Below, piece by piece: positions 38,406 to 48,982 of a DNA stretch of 64,000 nt. Position numbers and translations under genes: made by a program. The stretch's first letter is position 1. Each line of letters starts with the position of its first letter. Below the pieces are notes generated by a model. That model made no database searches. It worked only from the letters and a program-made list of their open reading frames with translations, and was not told the DNA's origin. The DNA is from Methylomagnum ishizawai. Its GTDB lineage: Bacteria; Pseudomonadota; Gammaproteobacteria; Methylococcales; Methylococcaceae. Location: positions 3,234,881-3,298,880 of the forward strand of contig NZ_FXAM01000001.1 of NCBI RefSeq assembly GCF_900155475.1. The letters run 5' to 3'.

Positions 38406-40538
38406 ATGAAACTCCAATCGACCCCTTTGCGTGCCGTGCTGGCGCTCACGGGCTTCCTGCCAACCACCGCGGTCCATGCCTTCACCGCCCCCGTGGTGGC
38501 CGATACTTTTATCCAATCCAACAATCCCACCTCCACCGGCGGGACGGGCACCCTCCTCAAAGTGATCGCCTCGGGCGGCATCGTTAACAAAACGCTGCTC
38601 CGCTTCGACCTGTCCGGGCTGCCCGCCACCCTCACCTCCGCCGACATTGCCAAAGCCACCTTGGTACTGTTCGCCAACAACGCCACCACTTCCGGCCCGC
38701 TCGTGGTCGAACCGATCACCAGTTCCTGGAACGAAGCCACGGCGACCTACACCACCGCGCCCACCGTCGGTTCGGCCATCGGCACCACCACCAACCCCTC
38801 GACCAATGGCTATGTCACCTTGGACGTGACCGCCGAGGTCGGCAACTGGGTCGATGGCGTCGCCAACGACGGCCTGATGATCGAACCGGGCGCGGCCACC
38901 ATGGGCGTCACCCTCGACAGCAAGGAAAGCACCGGCACCAGCCACCCGGCTTATATCGAAATCGCCCTGAAAAGCGGCGGTGTGACCAGCGTTGGTGCCA
39001 CCGCCCCGCTCTCCGCCACCGGCTCCACCACCCCGACCATCGCCCTGACCGGGATCGTGGACGATACCCATGTGTCCGACAGCTTGACCCTCACCGGAGG
39101 CAGCATCGATAGCGTCGTGATCGGCGGCAGTGCCCAAGCGGCGGGCCATTTCACCACCTTGACCGCGACCGGCGGCTTCCTCAACGACGTCACCATCGGC
39201 AACGCCACCCCGGCGGCGGGCAGTTTCACCAGCCTGACGGCCAGCAGCGGCTTCCTCAACGGCGTCATCATCGGCGGCAGCACCCAAGCGGCCGGCAGCT
39301 TTACCACGCTGACCGCGACCGGCGGCTTCCTCAACGGCGTCACCATCGGCGGCAGTACCCAAGCGGCCGGCAGCTTTACCACGCTGACCGCGACCGGCGG
39401 CTTCCTCAACGGCGTCACCATCGGCAACGCCACCCCGGCGGCGGGCAGCTTCTCCAGCCTGGGCGTTGGCACCACCACGCCGGATGCCAGCGCCGCGTTG
39501 GAGATCGCCTCCACCACCAAGGGTCTCTTGCCCCCGCGCATGACCACTGCCCAGCGTACCGCCATCGCCACCCCGGCCACCGGCCTGGTGGTGTACGACA
39601 CCGATCTGTCGGCGCTCCAACTCTATAACGGCTCGGCCTGGGCCGGACTCGGCGGCACCAGCGGTGTGACCAGTATCAACGTCAGTTCCCCCCTCACCAA
39701 AACCGGCAGCAGTACCGCCCCGACCATCGGCCTCGGCACCGTGGGCGTCACCAACGGCGGCACCGGCGCGACCAGCCTCACCGGCTATGTCAAGGGCAAC
39801 GGCAGTGGGGCCATGACCGCCACCACCTCAATCTCCGGCTCCGATGTCAGCGGCAACATCTCCGGCAATGCCGCCAATGTCACCGGCACCGTCGCCGTCA
39901 CCCACGGCGGTACCGGCGCGACCAGCCTCACCGGCTATGTCAAAGGCAACGGCAGCGGGGCCATGACCGCCGCCGCCTCAATCCCCGGCTCCGATGTCAG
40001 CGGCAACATCTCCGGCAACGCCGCCAATGTCACCGGCACCGTCGCCGTCACCAACGGCGGTACCGGGGCCAACACGGCGGCGGGAGCCAGGAGCAACCTC
40101 GGCCTGGGCAACGTGGCGACCCTGAATACCAATAGCTCGACCTCCCAGTTCCTGCGGGGTGATGGTTCTTGGGCGACACCGCCCAGCGGCGGTTCGTCGG
40201 CCACCTTCAGCAACCCCGGCGCCGTCTCGGCCAACGTCACCCTGGGCACCGGCATGACCGATATCGCGAGCTTCACGGTGGCCTCCAACGCCATCGTGAC
40301 GATCACCTTGGCGACCACCATCAGCAACGTCGGCAGGGAAATCGCCATCACCGACAACAGCAACAACGTCATCACATCGCTCTGGATGGTGGGCACGCCG
40401 ACCACGATTGACGGCAACGTTGCACTCACCGCGGTGCTGCCCTCATCCGGCACCACGACCTACAAGCTCAGGGGCTTCGCGGCCACCACCTCCAGCGTGA
40501 CGGTGAGCAGCTACACCATCAGGAAAGTCGAGTTCTAA
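38406..40538 (+). CDS. Exported DNRLRE-like protein with tail-fibre-type repeats (710 aa)
   Basis: A signal peptide (PLRAVLALTGFLPTTAVHAF) leads to a DNRLRE-like beta domain (DTFIQSNNPTSTGGTGTLLK, LLRFDLSGLP, SSWNEATATY, LDVTAEVGNWVDG). From residue 237 there are five 25-residue repeats (VTIGGSTQAAGSFTTLTATG), then an ALEIASTTKGLLPPRM segment found in phage tail and chaperone fibres, then 50-residue repeats (GGTGATSLTGYVKGNGSGAM). The end has strands typical of trimeric tips. It may be a secreted surface fibre. It is cotranscribed with the PEP-CTERM and collar genes. Confidence 0.75.
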   Translation: MKLQSTPLRAVLALTGFLPTTAVHAFTAPVVADTFIQSNNPTSTGGTGTLLKVIASGGIVNKTLLRFDLSGLPATLTSADIAKATLVLFANNATTSGPLVVEPITSSWNEATATYTTAPTVGSAIGTTTNPSTNGYVTLDVTAEVGNWVDGVANDGLMIEPGAATMGVTLDSKESTGTSHPAYIEIALKSGGVTSVGATAPLSATGSTTPTIALTGIVDDTHVSDSLTLTGGSIDSVVIGGSAQAAGHFTTLTATGGFLNDVTIGNATPAAGSFTSLTASSGFLNGVIIGGSTQAAGSFTTLTATGGFLNGVTIGGSTQAAGSFTTLTATGGFLNGVTIGNATPAAGSFSSLGVGTTTPDASAALEIASTTKGLLPPRMTTAQRTAIATPATGLVVYDTDLSALQLYNGSAWAGLGGTSGVTSINVSSPLTKTGSSTAPTIGLGTVGVTNGGTGATSLTGYVKGNGSGAMTATTSISGSDVSGNISGNAANVTGTVAVTHGGTGATSLTGYVKGNGSGAMTAAASIPGSDVSGNISGNAANVTGTVAVTNGGTGANTAAGARSNLGLGNVATLNTNSSTSQFLRGDGSWATPPSGGSSATFSNPGAVSANVTLGTGMTDIASFTVASNAIVTITLATTISNVGREIAITDNSNNVITSLWMVGTPTTIDGNVALTAVLPSSGTTTYKLRGFAATTSSVTVSSYTIRKVEF
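39114..39461 (+). repeat. Tandem 75-bp repeats in the fibre-like gene
   Basis: Four full units of 75 bp start at 39114, 39189, 39264 and 39339, and a partial fifth starts at 39414. Units 3 and 4 are nearly identical, which suggests recent duplication. They encode V-I-GG/GNAT...AAGSFT-LTA repeats. Confidence 0.88.
39747..40076 (+). repeat. Tandem 150-bp repeats in the fibre-like gene
   Basis: Units start at 39747 and 39897, with a partial third from 40047. They encode V-T-N/H-GGTGA repeats. Confidence 0.85.
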
Positions 40539-40634
40539 ACCTCCCGCACGCACTTTGAAATCCGCCCGCCAGCCGCCGCCCTGGTGGACGCTTCTCCCTT
40601 CAACCGGCGGTAACCCTCAACTTCGGAGACATTT

Positions 40635-41231
40635 ATGGATGGTTATATCGGACAAATCACCACTTTCGCGGGCACTTTCGCGCCACGCAATTGGCATTTT
40701 TGTGATGGAACAGTCCTACCAATACAGCAATACGCCGCGCTGTACTCCATAATAGGCACCACCTATGGTGGCGATGGCAGGAGCAACTTCGCCCTGCCCG
40801 ACCTGAGGGGCCGGACGATAGTCGGTGCCGGCTCTGGCCCAGGGCTGTCCCCCCGCGTCCCGGGAACCAAAAGCGGTGCGGAAACCGTCACGCTGTCCAT
40901 CGCCCAAATCCCGGCCCACACCCATGCCCTGACCGCCCAGGCCAACGTCTCCATCCCCGGCACCAAGGCGTCCACCAGTGCCGGCAACCAGTCGTCCCCG
41001 GCCGGTAACATCCTGTCCGTTCCCTCGGACGGTGGCGGCCTCGGCGTCCAACCCTATGCCCCGACCGCCACCGCCAACACCACGATGGGCGATTCCGCCA
41101 GCGCCACCGCCAGCTTCAGCAACGCGCCCACCACCGCCACCGGCGGCGGCGGCTCCCACGACAATATGCAACCCTACTTGGCCTTGAACTACATTATCTG
41201 CCTCACCGGCCTGTATCCAGCCCGGTCATAA
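40635..41231 (+). CDS. Tail-collar domain protein (microcystin-dependent-protein-like)
   Basis: The sequence YIGQITTFAGTFAPRNWHFC, CDGTVLPIQQYAALYSIIGT, TYGGDGRSNFALPDLRGRTI and the C-terminal MQPYLALNYIICLTGLYP are those of the phage Tail Collar family that bacteria also encode singly (MdpB-like). A His-rich QIPAHTHALT motif may bind metal as in phage fibres. CGGAG precedes the ATG. It lies just after the fibre-like gene, and the two may form one surface structure. Confidence 0.88.
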   Translation: MDGYIGQITTFAGTFAPRNWHFCDGTVLPIQQYAALYSIIGTTYGGDGRSNFALPDLRGRTIVGAGSGPGLSPRVPGTKSGAETVTLSIAQIPAHTHALTAQANVSIPGTKASTSAGNQSSPAGNILSVPSDGGGLGVQPYAPTATANTTMGDSASATASFSNAPTTATGGGGSHDNMQPYLALNYIICLTGLYPARS

Positions 41232-41320
41232 GCCTGCCGCGGCCCATCCCAGAGTAGCGATGGGCGGGTGGTTTCCACCCGCCCATCCGCGGCTTCTCCC
41301 ATAGCCATCGCCGGAAACCC

Positions 41321-41539
41321 ATGCCCGACACCGCGGCCATCCTCGACGCCTTGCGCCACACCCTCCAACAAGACCCCGCCTTGCAAGACCGGCTGTTCGC
41401 CCTCGAAGACCCCGACGCATTCGCGGCGGCGCTGGCGCGGCTGGGCGGGGACACCGGCCAACCCATCGCCGTGGACGCGCTGCTGGAGGCGATGCGGCAA
41501 GGAAGGCGCGAATGGATCGAAAGGGACATGCCATGGTGA
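41321..41539 (+). CDS. Nif11-like small protein (72 aa)
   Basis: MPDTAAILDALRHTLQQDPA, LQDRLFALEDPDAFAAALAR and LGGDTGQPIAVDALLEAM follow the Nif11 leader pattern (helix, D-P-x-L, AxxLG, hydrophobic C-terminal helix). Nif11 domains serve as leaders of ribosomal natural products and also occur as single small proteins. Here no core peptide with Cys or a Gly-Gly cut site is present. It is coupled to the sulfotransferase start. Confidence 0.55.
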   Translation: MPDTAAILDALRHTLQQDPALQDRLFALEDPDAFAAALARLGGDTGQPIAVDALLEAMRQGRREWIERDMPW

Positions 41540-42504
41540 GTCCGCAAGACCCGCTGCGCGGCTGGATTCCGTTCTATCTCAAGCACGACCAGGTGCATTG
41601 GGGCTATATGGGGCGGGAACGCTTCGTCGAACCCTTCTGCCTGGACACCCTGCACAAACTGGCCGGGCGGCCTTTCAACCGGCTACTGCGCCAGCGCACC
41701 GGCCTGGAGACCTTACTGGAACGGGCGGCAAGCCATCCCGGCCTGCCGGTGCGCGGCTTGGTCTTCCATATGAGCCGTTGCGGTTCCACCCTCGCCGCCC
41801 AATCCCTGGCGACCCTGGACGATGCGGTCGTGCTGTCGGAGCCGCCGATCCTCGACACCTTGCTGCAATGGTTGGCCACCTCGCCCGAATTGGACGCCGC
41901 CCACGGCCCGGCTTTGCTGCGGGGGCTATTGTCCGCCCTCGGCCAACCCCGGCGGGCGGAAGACCGCCGGTTGTTCGTGAAAACCGACGGCTGGCACATG
42001 TGCCATGGCGAACGGCTACTCGCGGCCTTCCCCGGAACACCCTGGGTTTTCCTCCACCGCGACCCGGTGGAAGTGCTGGTTTCGCAAGCCCGGATGCTGA
42101 GCGCCTTCGCCGTGCCGGGCGGTTTGGTCCACCACGGCCTGCACCCGCCGATGGAATTGCCGAGCCAACCCCTGGAACACAGCGCCTGGGTGCTGGGCCA
42201 AATCCTACGCGCCGCCAGCGCCGCCCTGGACCAATACCCAGGCGGTTTGCTGCTCGGTTACGACCAACTGCCCGACGGCCTGGATACGCGGCTGGCGGAA
42301 CATTTCGGCCTGGCGTTGGATGGAGCGGCGCTCGCCGCTTGGCAAGCCGTCCGCGCCCGCGACGCCAAGCTTCCGGGACAAAGTTTCCGGCCCGATTCCG
42401 CCGACAAACAAGCCAGCGCCACCCCGGCCATCCGCGCCGCGGCGGCCCGCTGGCTGGACGCGCCCTATGCCGAATTGCTGAGGCGCAAGGCACCCGCCGC
42501 TTGA
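41533..42504 (+). CDS. Sulfotransferase-like protein (323 aa)
   Basis: A P-loop-like PAPS motif, LVFHMSRCGSTLAAQSLATL (residues 77-96), and PWVFLHRDPVEVLVSQ, which corresponds to the 3'-phosphate region, identify a sulfotransferase fold of the large bacterial group. The substrate is unknown. The gene begins inside the last codons of the Nif11-like gene and follows the collar gene, so it could modify the surface protein or a glycan. ATG 41533 has GGGA before it. Confidence 0.75.
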   Translation: MVSPQDPLRGWIPFYLKHDQVHWGYMGRERFVEPFCLDTLHKLAGRPFNRLLRQRTGLETLLERAASHPGLPVRGLVFHMSRCGSTLAAQSLATLDDAVVLSEPPILDTLLQWLATSPELDAAHGPALLRGLLSALGQPRRAEDRRLFVKTDGWHMCHGERLLAAFPGTPWVFLHRDPVEVLVSQARMLSAFAVPGGLVHHGLHPPMELPSQPLEHSAWVLGQILRAASAALDQYPGGLLLGYDQLPDGLDTRLAEHFGLALDGAALAAWQAVRARDAKLPGQSFRPDSADKQASATPAIRAAAARWLDAPYAELLRRKAPAA

Positions 42505-42569
42505 AAACCAAGCCCGGCGCGGCGGATCGCCACCTGTTCTCGCCGCATCCCGGCGACAACCGGCATTGA

Positions 42570-44030
<1,461 letters not shown>

Positions 44031-44053
44031 TCTGGGTGGGAATCCACACCGCG

Positions 44054-45670
44054 TCAAAGCCAAGCGCCAATCCACAAGCCCAAACCCAAGGCCGCGCACA
44101 AGCCCGCCGCCACCGGCATCGCGCCCAACAACAAACTCCCGCTGATGAGCAGCGAACCCCCGGCGATCCCGGCCAGGTTCCGGCGCTGGTTGCGGCGCAA
44201 TTCCTCCCGCAGCCCCGCCAATTCCCGCGAACGGAACTCCACCGCCAGCTTGCCGCCCACCACGTCGGCCAGCGCCCGATGCACCAGCATCGGCATTTCC
44301 GACCAATGCTCGGCCCATTGCGGCGCTTCGGTCTGCACCTTGCGCAGGGCGGCTTTCGGTCCCATTTCCTCCTTGAACCAGCGCTCCAGGAACGGCTTGG
44401 CGGTCTGCCACAGGTCCAGATCGGGATAGAGGTCGCGCCCGAGTCCTTCGATATTCAGCAGGGTTTTTTGCAGCAGTACCAATTGCGGCTGGATTTCCAT
44501 ATCGAAACGCCGCGCCACCTGGAACAGCCGTAGCAACAAATGCCCATAGGAAATCTCCTTCAAGGGCTTCTCGAAAATCGGCTCGCACACGGCGCGGATG
44601 GCCGATTCGAATTCCTCCACCCGGCTGTCCTTGGGAATCCAGCCCGATTCGATGTGCATTTCCGCCACCCGCCGGTAATCCCGGTTGAAGAAGGCGCGGA
44701 AATTCTCGGCCACATAATGCTTATCCTGGTGGGAAATACTGCCAACGATACCGAAATCGACCGCGATGTATTTGGCCTCCGGCGTCACGAAGATATTACC
44801 GGGGTGCATATCGGCGTGGAAAAAGCTATCGCGCAATACCTGGGTGAAGAAAATCTCCACCCCGCGCTCGGCTAATAGCTTCAGGTCCACGCCTTCCCGC
44901 TTGAGCCGGGCCACGTCGCCGACCGGAATCCCGGCAATCCGCTCCATCACCAGCACTTCGCGGCGGGTATAGGGCCAGTGGATTTTGGGGATGTAGAGCA
45001 TCTCCGAATCTTCGAAATGGCGGCGCATTTCGGCGGCGTTGGCGGCTTCCCGCACCAAATCGAGTTCGTCCAGGATGGTTTTCTCGAATTCGGCCACCAC
45101 TTCCACCGGGCGCAGGCGGCGGGCTTCGGGCCAGAAGCGTCGGGCCAGTTGCGCCACTTCCCGCAGCAGGGCGATATCGGCGTGGATTTGCTGTTCGATG
45201 TCCGGGCGCAGCACCTTGACGATGACTTGGGAACCCTCGTGCAAACGGGCGGCGTGGACCTGGGCCACCGAGGCCGAGGCCAGCGGCTCCGGGTCGAATT
45301 CCGCGAACAACTCGGACACCGGCTGGCCCAGCGCCTGTTCGACGATACGCTGGGCGGCTTCTCCTGGGAATGGCGGCACCCGGTCTTGCAGTTTCACCAA
45401 TTCCTCGGCCACGTCGTCGGGCAGGAGATCACGGCGGGTGGAAAGCGTCTGACCGAATTTGACGAAGATCGGACCCAGGTCTTCCAGGGTGCGGCGGATG
45501 CGCACCGCCCGCGGTAAATCCCTGGATTCGCGCCAGGCGTCCGGCGCGAGTTTGCCGAAATGGCGCAGGGGACCGAGCAAATGAGTGGCTTCGAGGACTT
45601 CGTCCAGTCCGTGGCGGACCAGCACCCGTTGGATATGCAGCAGGCGGCGGATGAGTTTGGGATGGATCAC
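44054..45670 (-). CDS. ubiB: UbiB, ubiquinone biosynthesis ABC1-like kinase
   Basis: The N-terminus [20 protein letters not shown] is followed by the UbiB signatures [34 protein letters not shown] with the Lys, and the ADCK pair [11 protein letters not shown] and [11 protein letters not shown]. The last 50 residues are two transmembrane helices ([28 protein letters not shown]). A GTG at 45670 fits the usual start. Earlier ATG codons belong to another gene. It is last in ubiE-ubiJ-ubiB and converges on the beta-subunit gene. Confidence 0.92.
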   Translation of the reverse strand: MIHPKLIRRLLHIQRVLVRHGLDEVLEATHLLGPLRHFGKLAPDAWRESRDLPRAVRIRRTLEDLGPIFVKFGQTLSTRRDLLPDDVAEELVKLQDRVPPFPGEAAQRIVEQALGQPVSELFAEFDPEPLASASVAQVHAARLHEGSQVIVKVLRPDIEQQIHADIALLREVAQLARRFWPEARRLRPVEVVAEFEKTILDELDLVREAANAAEMRRHFEDSEMLYIPKIHWPYTRREVLVMERIAGIPVGDVARLKREGVDLKLLAERGVEIFFTQVLRDSFFHADMHPGNIFVTPEAKYIAVDFGIVGSISHQDKHYVAENFRAFFNRDYRRVAEMHIESGWIPKDSRVEEFESAIRAVCEPIFEKPLKEISYGHLLLRLFQVARRFDMEIQPQLVLLQKTLLNIEGLGRDLYPDLDLWQTAKPFLERWFKEEMGPKAALRKVQTEAPQWAEHWSEMPMLVHRALADVVGGKLAVEFRSRELAGLREELRRNQRRNLAGIAGGSLLISGSLLLGAMPVAAGLCAALGLGLWIGAWL

Positions 45671-45678
45671 GGGGGTTT

Positions 45679-46329
45679 TTAGTCTGGCGTGGGGAGGGTT
45701 TCGGGGACCGCGGCTTGCGATTCCAGGCGCTTGATCCGGGCTTCGAGCCGGTCGCGGTCGGAGCGCAGCCGGTCCACGGCCTTGAAGAAGGCATCGGCTT
45801 CGGCTTGGGCCGGGAGTTCGCGGGATTCTTCCTGCCAGAATTCGGCGAGATTGGCCTCGAAGCTGGCGGCGGTGTCGCGGGTCCAGTCGCGACCCGAGCG
45901 GAACAGGTCGAACAAAGTGGCGGCGGCGACCGCGCCGGTGTGGCGGGCCAGGAGTCCTTGCCAATCGATATCCAGCTTGCGGAACAGGGCTTGGAAACGG
46001 TGGGCGGTGTCGGTGCTGCCTTGCATCGCGATTTCCTGGGCGAACAGGCTCTGCTCCGCCGAACCGCCCAGCCCCAGCTTGGCGAACGCCAGCGGCGTAC
46101 CCGACAGGGTGACATCCGGCATGGTGCTGGTTTCGGTCAGGATTTGCACGCCGCTTTCGGTGGGGCAGAAATACACGGTCGCACCGAAGGGCAAAATCCG
46201 CAAGGCCACCAGCTTGCCCGCGATGGGAGCCAGCAGCCGGTGGCTGTCGGGGTCCAGCGCCAGATAGCGGGCGATGGCGGTTTCCAGGGTTCCGGCCAGG
46301 ACGGAGGCCAACCAGGGATGCGGGGCCAT
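45679..46329 (-). CDS. ubiJ: UbiJ, ubiquinone biosynthesis accessory factor (SCP2 fold)
   Basis: The 216-residue protein has the SCP2 lipid-binding domain at residues 1-125 ([35 protein letters not shown]) and a C-terminal coiled coil that ends [14 protein letters not shown] ([20 protein letters not shown]). UbiJ with UbiK and other Ubi proteins helps the aerobic hydroxylation and methylation complex. Position between ubiE and ubiB and the spacing of three and eight bases identify it. Confidence 0.9.
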   Translation of the reverse strand: MAPHPWLASVLAGTLETAIARYLALDPDSHRLLAPIAGKLVALRILPFGATVYFCPTESGVQILTETSTMPDVTLSGTPLAFAKLGLGGSAEQSLFAQEIAMQGSTDTAHRFQALFRKLDIDWQGLLARHTGAVAAATLFDLFRSGRDWTRDTAASFEANLAEFWQEESRELPAQAEADAFFKAVDRLRSDRDRLEARIKRLESQAAVPETLPTPD

Positions 46330-46332
46330 GGC

Positions 46333-47079
46333 TCAGACCTTATAGCCCCGGTGGATCGCAACCACGCCCTGGGTCAGGTTGAAATATTCGCAGCGCTCGA
46401 AACCGGCCTCGACCATCATGCCTTTCAAGGTTTCCTGGTTCGGGTGCATGCGGATCGATTCGGCCAGATAGCGGTAGCTTTCTTCGTCCCCGGCCACCAA
46501 TTTGCCGATCAAGGGCAGCAACTTGAAAGAATAAAGATCGTAGGTTTTTTTGAACAACGCCCCTTGTGCCTCGGAGAATTCCAGCACGATCAAGCGGCCA
46601 CCCGGTTTCAGCACGCGGTGCATGGATTTCAGGGCTTCATCCTTGTGGGTGACGTTGCGTAGGCCGAAGGCGATGCACACGCAATCGAAGGCGTTATCGG
46701 GGAACGGCAACTTTTCGGCGTCGATCTGGGCATAATCGACGCCCTCGGCCACGCCGTCGTCGATGAGGCGGTCACGCCCCCGCTTGAGCATCTCGGCGTT
46801 GATGTCGGACAGGATCACCCGGCCCTTGTCGCCGACCCGCTCGCGGAACAGGGCGGTCATGTCGCCGGTGCCGCCCGCGAGGTCCAGCACCTTTTCGCCG
46901 TAGCGCACATGGCTGAGCTGGAGGGCGATGCGTTTCCAGATGCGGTGGATGCCCATCGACATCAGGTCGTTCATCAGGTCGTATTTGCCCGCGACCGAAT
47001 CGAACACGGAGCGGACGAGCTTGGCTTTTTCGTTGGTGGGGACTTCGCGGAAGCCGAAATGGGTGGTTGGGTCGGTCAT
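46333..47079 (-). CDS. ubiE: Ubiquinone/menaquinone biosynthesis C-methyltransferase
   Basis: The 248-residue enzyme shows the UbiE marks: [42 protein letters not shown]-binding [30 protein letters not shown] and [13 protein letters not shown], with [19 protein letters not shown]. It adds the C-methyl group to the quinone ring. It is the first gene of ubiE-ubiJ-ubiB. An AT-rich island separates it from the DUF971 gene with which it is usually linked. Confidence 0.95.
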   Translation of the reverse strand: MTDPTTHFGFREVPTNEKAKLVRSVFDSVAGKYDLMNDLMSMGIHRIWKRIALQLSHVRYGEKVLDLAGGTGDMTALFRERVGDKGRVILSDINAEMLKRGRDRLIDDGVAEGVDYAQIDAEKLPFPDNAFDCVCIAFGLRNVTHKDEALKSMHRVLKPGGRLIVLEFSEAQGALFKKTYDLYSFKLLPLIGKLVAGDEESYRYLAESIRMHPNQETLKGMMVEAGFERCEYFNLTQGVVAIHRGYKV

Positions 47080-47146
47080 GTTTATCTCTGATAACTGGGG
47101 CTATTTTTGATTCGGATTCGGAAGGGATAAAACTTAAAATTTAGCG

Positions 47147-47740
47147 CTACCTACGCCCACGATATTCAATTGTCCCGCTACTAATACCAAGGTCGGCGCG
47201 GACTGCGTTTAGGAGGGTTATTGCCAGCGAACGAATTTCATGCCAAGAAGGATTTTTGTTGTCATATATTATGTCAAGCAGTAAATCGATCAGTGCATCG
47301 AACCGGTCCATAACCTCTTGATGGGCAAGCATGGCTAGATAACCATATACTTGGAGTCGTTGCATTAAAAAGCGTTCGATAACTTCTTTCTGAACGATTT
47401 TTTCAGGGTTTATTGATGCTTGCTCAATTTCATGAAGAAAGTTGGATATTAGGTCTATCGATAATCTGTATATATTAATTTTGTCGTTATGGTGTTTTAA
47501 GTGCGTTTCTTTTTCTATGGTTAGCCAATGATCTATCTGAGCCAACTTGCTATCGGTTTGTATTTTTAAGTTCGCCTTGATTGATTCAAGCTCTTTTTCA
47601 TGTTTCGCTCGTTCTTCTGCAAGAAGCTTGCTTGCCCAAAATTTGCCGAGCCAAGAAGATAAACCAAATAAAACAACGGCAGCACCTCCTAGAGACGTAA
47701 TTATTGCTGCGGCAACTTCAAAAATATCGACTGGTCTCAT
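47147..47740 (-). CDS. Conserved membrane protein of unknown function, accessory (197 aa)
   Basis: One N-terminal transmembrane helix (AAAIITSLGGAAVVLFGLSS, residues about 10-30) is followed by a Lys/Glu-rich coiled coil (AEERAKHEKELESIKANLKI) and a helical domain (YRLSIDLISNFLHEIEQASI, QRLQVYGYLAMLAHQEVMDR), with GTIEYRGRR at the end. A family with these features is scattered in accessory islands. The function is not known. The DNA is strikingly AT-rich compared with its neighbours, a mark of transfer. Confidence 0.7.
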   Translation of the reverse strand: MRPVDIFEVAAAIITSLGGAAVVLFGLSSWLGKFWASKLLAEERAKHEKELESIKANLKIQTDSKLAQIDHWLTIEKETHLKHHNDKINIYRLSIDLISNFLHEIEQASINPEKIVQKEVIERFLMQRLQVYGYLAMLAHQEVMDRFDALIDLLLDIIYDNKNPSWHEIRSLAITLLNAVRADLGISSGTIEYRGRR

Positions 47741-47766
47741 GGATGAATTCCGAGAGAGAACTGGAA

Positions 47767-47907
47767 TTAAGTGGCCTCCTGCTCAAACCGAACCACTTCC
47801 ACATCAAGCCGCTCCCGTACCACATGTCGCCCTATTAGCAGCACATCGACGGCATCCAAAGCTTTGGCGTGGAAATACCGCTTGCCACATTCGCTGAAAA
47901 TTTCAGT
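47767..47907 (-). pseudogene. Possible truncated gene remnant
   Basis: In the same frame as the preceding antitoxin, after its stop, 46 sense codons (KRYFHAKALDAVDVLLIGRH, VVRERLDVEVVRFEQEAT) run to a stop without an ATG. The composition is protein-like. It may be the tail of a gene lost when the island was formed, or only chance. It is weakly supported. Confidence 0.25.
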
Positions 47908-48078
47908 TTAATTCTTAGATTGCGGTTGAGTTTGTCGCTCGCGATTAATCAGCTTAGCAAGATGTTTTTTCTCACTTTCCTTAATCGCGGCCAATATGCG
48001 GTTCAAATCATTACCGTGTTTGGCAGCGTGGGCGATTCTAAAGCTGCGAATTTCCTCGACAATAGGATCATCTTTCAT
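47908..48078 (-). CDS. VapC-associated small antitoxin-like protein (56 aa)
   Basis: MKDDPIVEEIRSFRIAHAAK, HGNDLNRILAAIKESEKKHL, AKLINREQQ-like Gln-rich end is the small protein that follows many VapC-type genes (pattern M-K-D-P-I-V-E-E). The ATG lies inside the last codons of the PIN gene. Position after the toxin is usual for this subgroup. The antitoxin role is inferred from family pattern. Confidence 0.7.
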   Translation of the reverse strand: MKDDPIVEEIRSFRIAHAAKHGNDLNRILAAIKESEKKHLAKLINRERQTQPQSKN

Positions 48079-48544
48079 TGATTAACTCCTCTGGGGAACA
48101 GAGTATTGGGCTTTTATAATCGAACTGCCTGATTATTTTGGCGATTTTATCCCTGGTGTTGGCGTTATTAATGTGTTTGAAGTTCCAAGTCAGCAAAAAA
48201 TCAATGTTTTGCACGGCGGCAATGGCGATGTGCAGCGCGTCTTCTGTGCTGGAGGCGGGAACCGCCTGTGCTGAAAGTAGTACTTCAGCTAGGGCTTTGG
48301 CTCTCTCTGTGGCCTCCAATATGGGTATATTCTCTACGATGGCTAAACGGTTATTTGCGGCGACGGTATCCCCGGATGCAATTTCCTGCAAGACCAATTC
48401 CGAAATAAATGTTTCGAACGAACTTTTATACTCATTCCACCATTCAATGGTAATGGCTTGTCTCGCTGCGACCACAATATCCCTACTTGGCCGGGCGGTG
48501 ATATAACTGATGACCGAGGATTCTATATAAACCGATTGCATCAC
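48068..48544 (-). CDS. PIN-domain toxin, VapC-like (158 aa)
   Basis: The single PIN domain has the acidic residues in SVYIESSVISYIT (Glu8), FISELVLQEIASGD (Glu near 52), STEDALHIAIAAV (Glu/Asp near 97) and FLLTWNFKHINNAN. This is the VapC subgroup whose first acidic residue is Glu. Such enzymes cut RNA when free of antitoxin. AT-rich DNA and insertion between housekeeping genes suggest recent acquisition. Confidence 0.85.
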   Translation of the reverse strand: MMQSVYIESSVISYITARPSRDIVVAARQAITIEWWNEYKSSFETFISELVLQEIASGDTVAANNRLAIVENIPILEATERAKALAEVLLSAQAVPASSTEDALHIAIAAVQNIDFLLTWNFKHINNANTRDKIAKIIRQFDYKSPILCSPEELINER

Positions 48545-48577
48545 GGCCAGATTGAAAGTTTTGGGTTATTAAACCAA

Positions 48578-48925
48578 TTAAATTCCAGTGGCCGCCAGCT
48601 TCGCCAAATACTCATCCCACAACTGCGCCTTATTTGCTCCCAGGTGATAAAGATATTCCCAGGTATAAATCCCGCTATTATGGCCGTCGCTGAAGGTCGG
48701 GCACACCGCGTAATTCCCCACCGGGCGGATTTCGGTAATCCCCACCGCCTGCTTGCCGACCTGCAATATCTCCTGCCCTGGGCCATGGCCCTGCACCTCG
48801 GCGGACGGCGAATAGACCCGCAAGAATTCGCAAGGCAATTCGAAACGGGCACCATCCTCGAAGCTAATTTCAAGGAAGCGGGATTTCTGGTGCAGTTTGA
48901 TATCGGTGGGAATGGGAGCATTCAT
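48578..48925 (-). CDS. DUF971 protein (115 aa)
   Basis: The sequence HQKSRFLEISFEDGARFELP, then CEFLRVYSPSAEVQGHG, ITEIRPVGNYAVCPTFSDGH and NSGIYTWEYLYHLGANKAQL is the DUF971 (gamma-butyrobetaine hydroxylase N-terminal-like) family. In gammaproteobacteria it lies between hslU and ubiE, as here before the insertion. Metal-binding Cys/His residues (VCPTFSDGH) are conserved. Its function is not established. Confidence 0.9.
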   Translation of the reverse strand: MNAPIPTDIKLHQKSRFLEISFEDGARFELPCEFLRVYSPSAEVQGHGPGQEILQVGKQAVGITEIRPVGNYAVCPTFSDGHNSGIYTWEYLYHLGANKAQLWDEYLAKLAATGI

Positions 48926-48982
48926 AAGGGACTTCCGGTGTGGCGGGCGGAGCGCGGAAAACCCATTTCCCGCGCCCAGCGG

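Noticed and set aside
39114-40076. Regular repeats that could suggest a CRISPR array
   Set aside because: The repeats are in-frame 75- and 150-bp coding units without unique spacers, in a fibre-like gene.
45671-45964. N-terminal extension of UbiB by about 97 codons
   Set aside because: It is an Arg/Pro-rich read-through in another frame of ubiJ. The family start matches the GTG at 45670.
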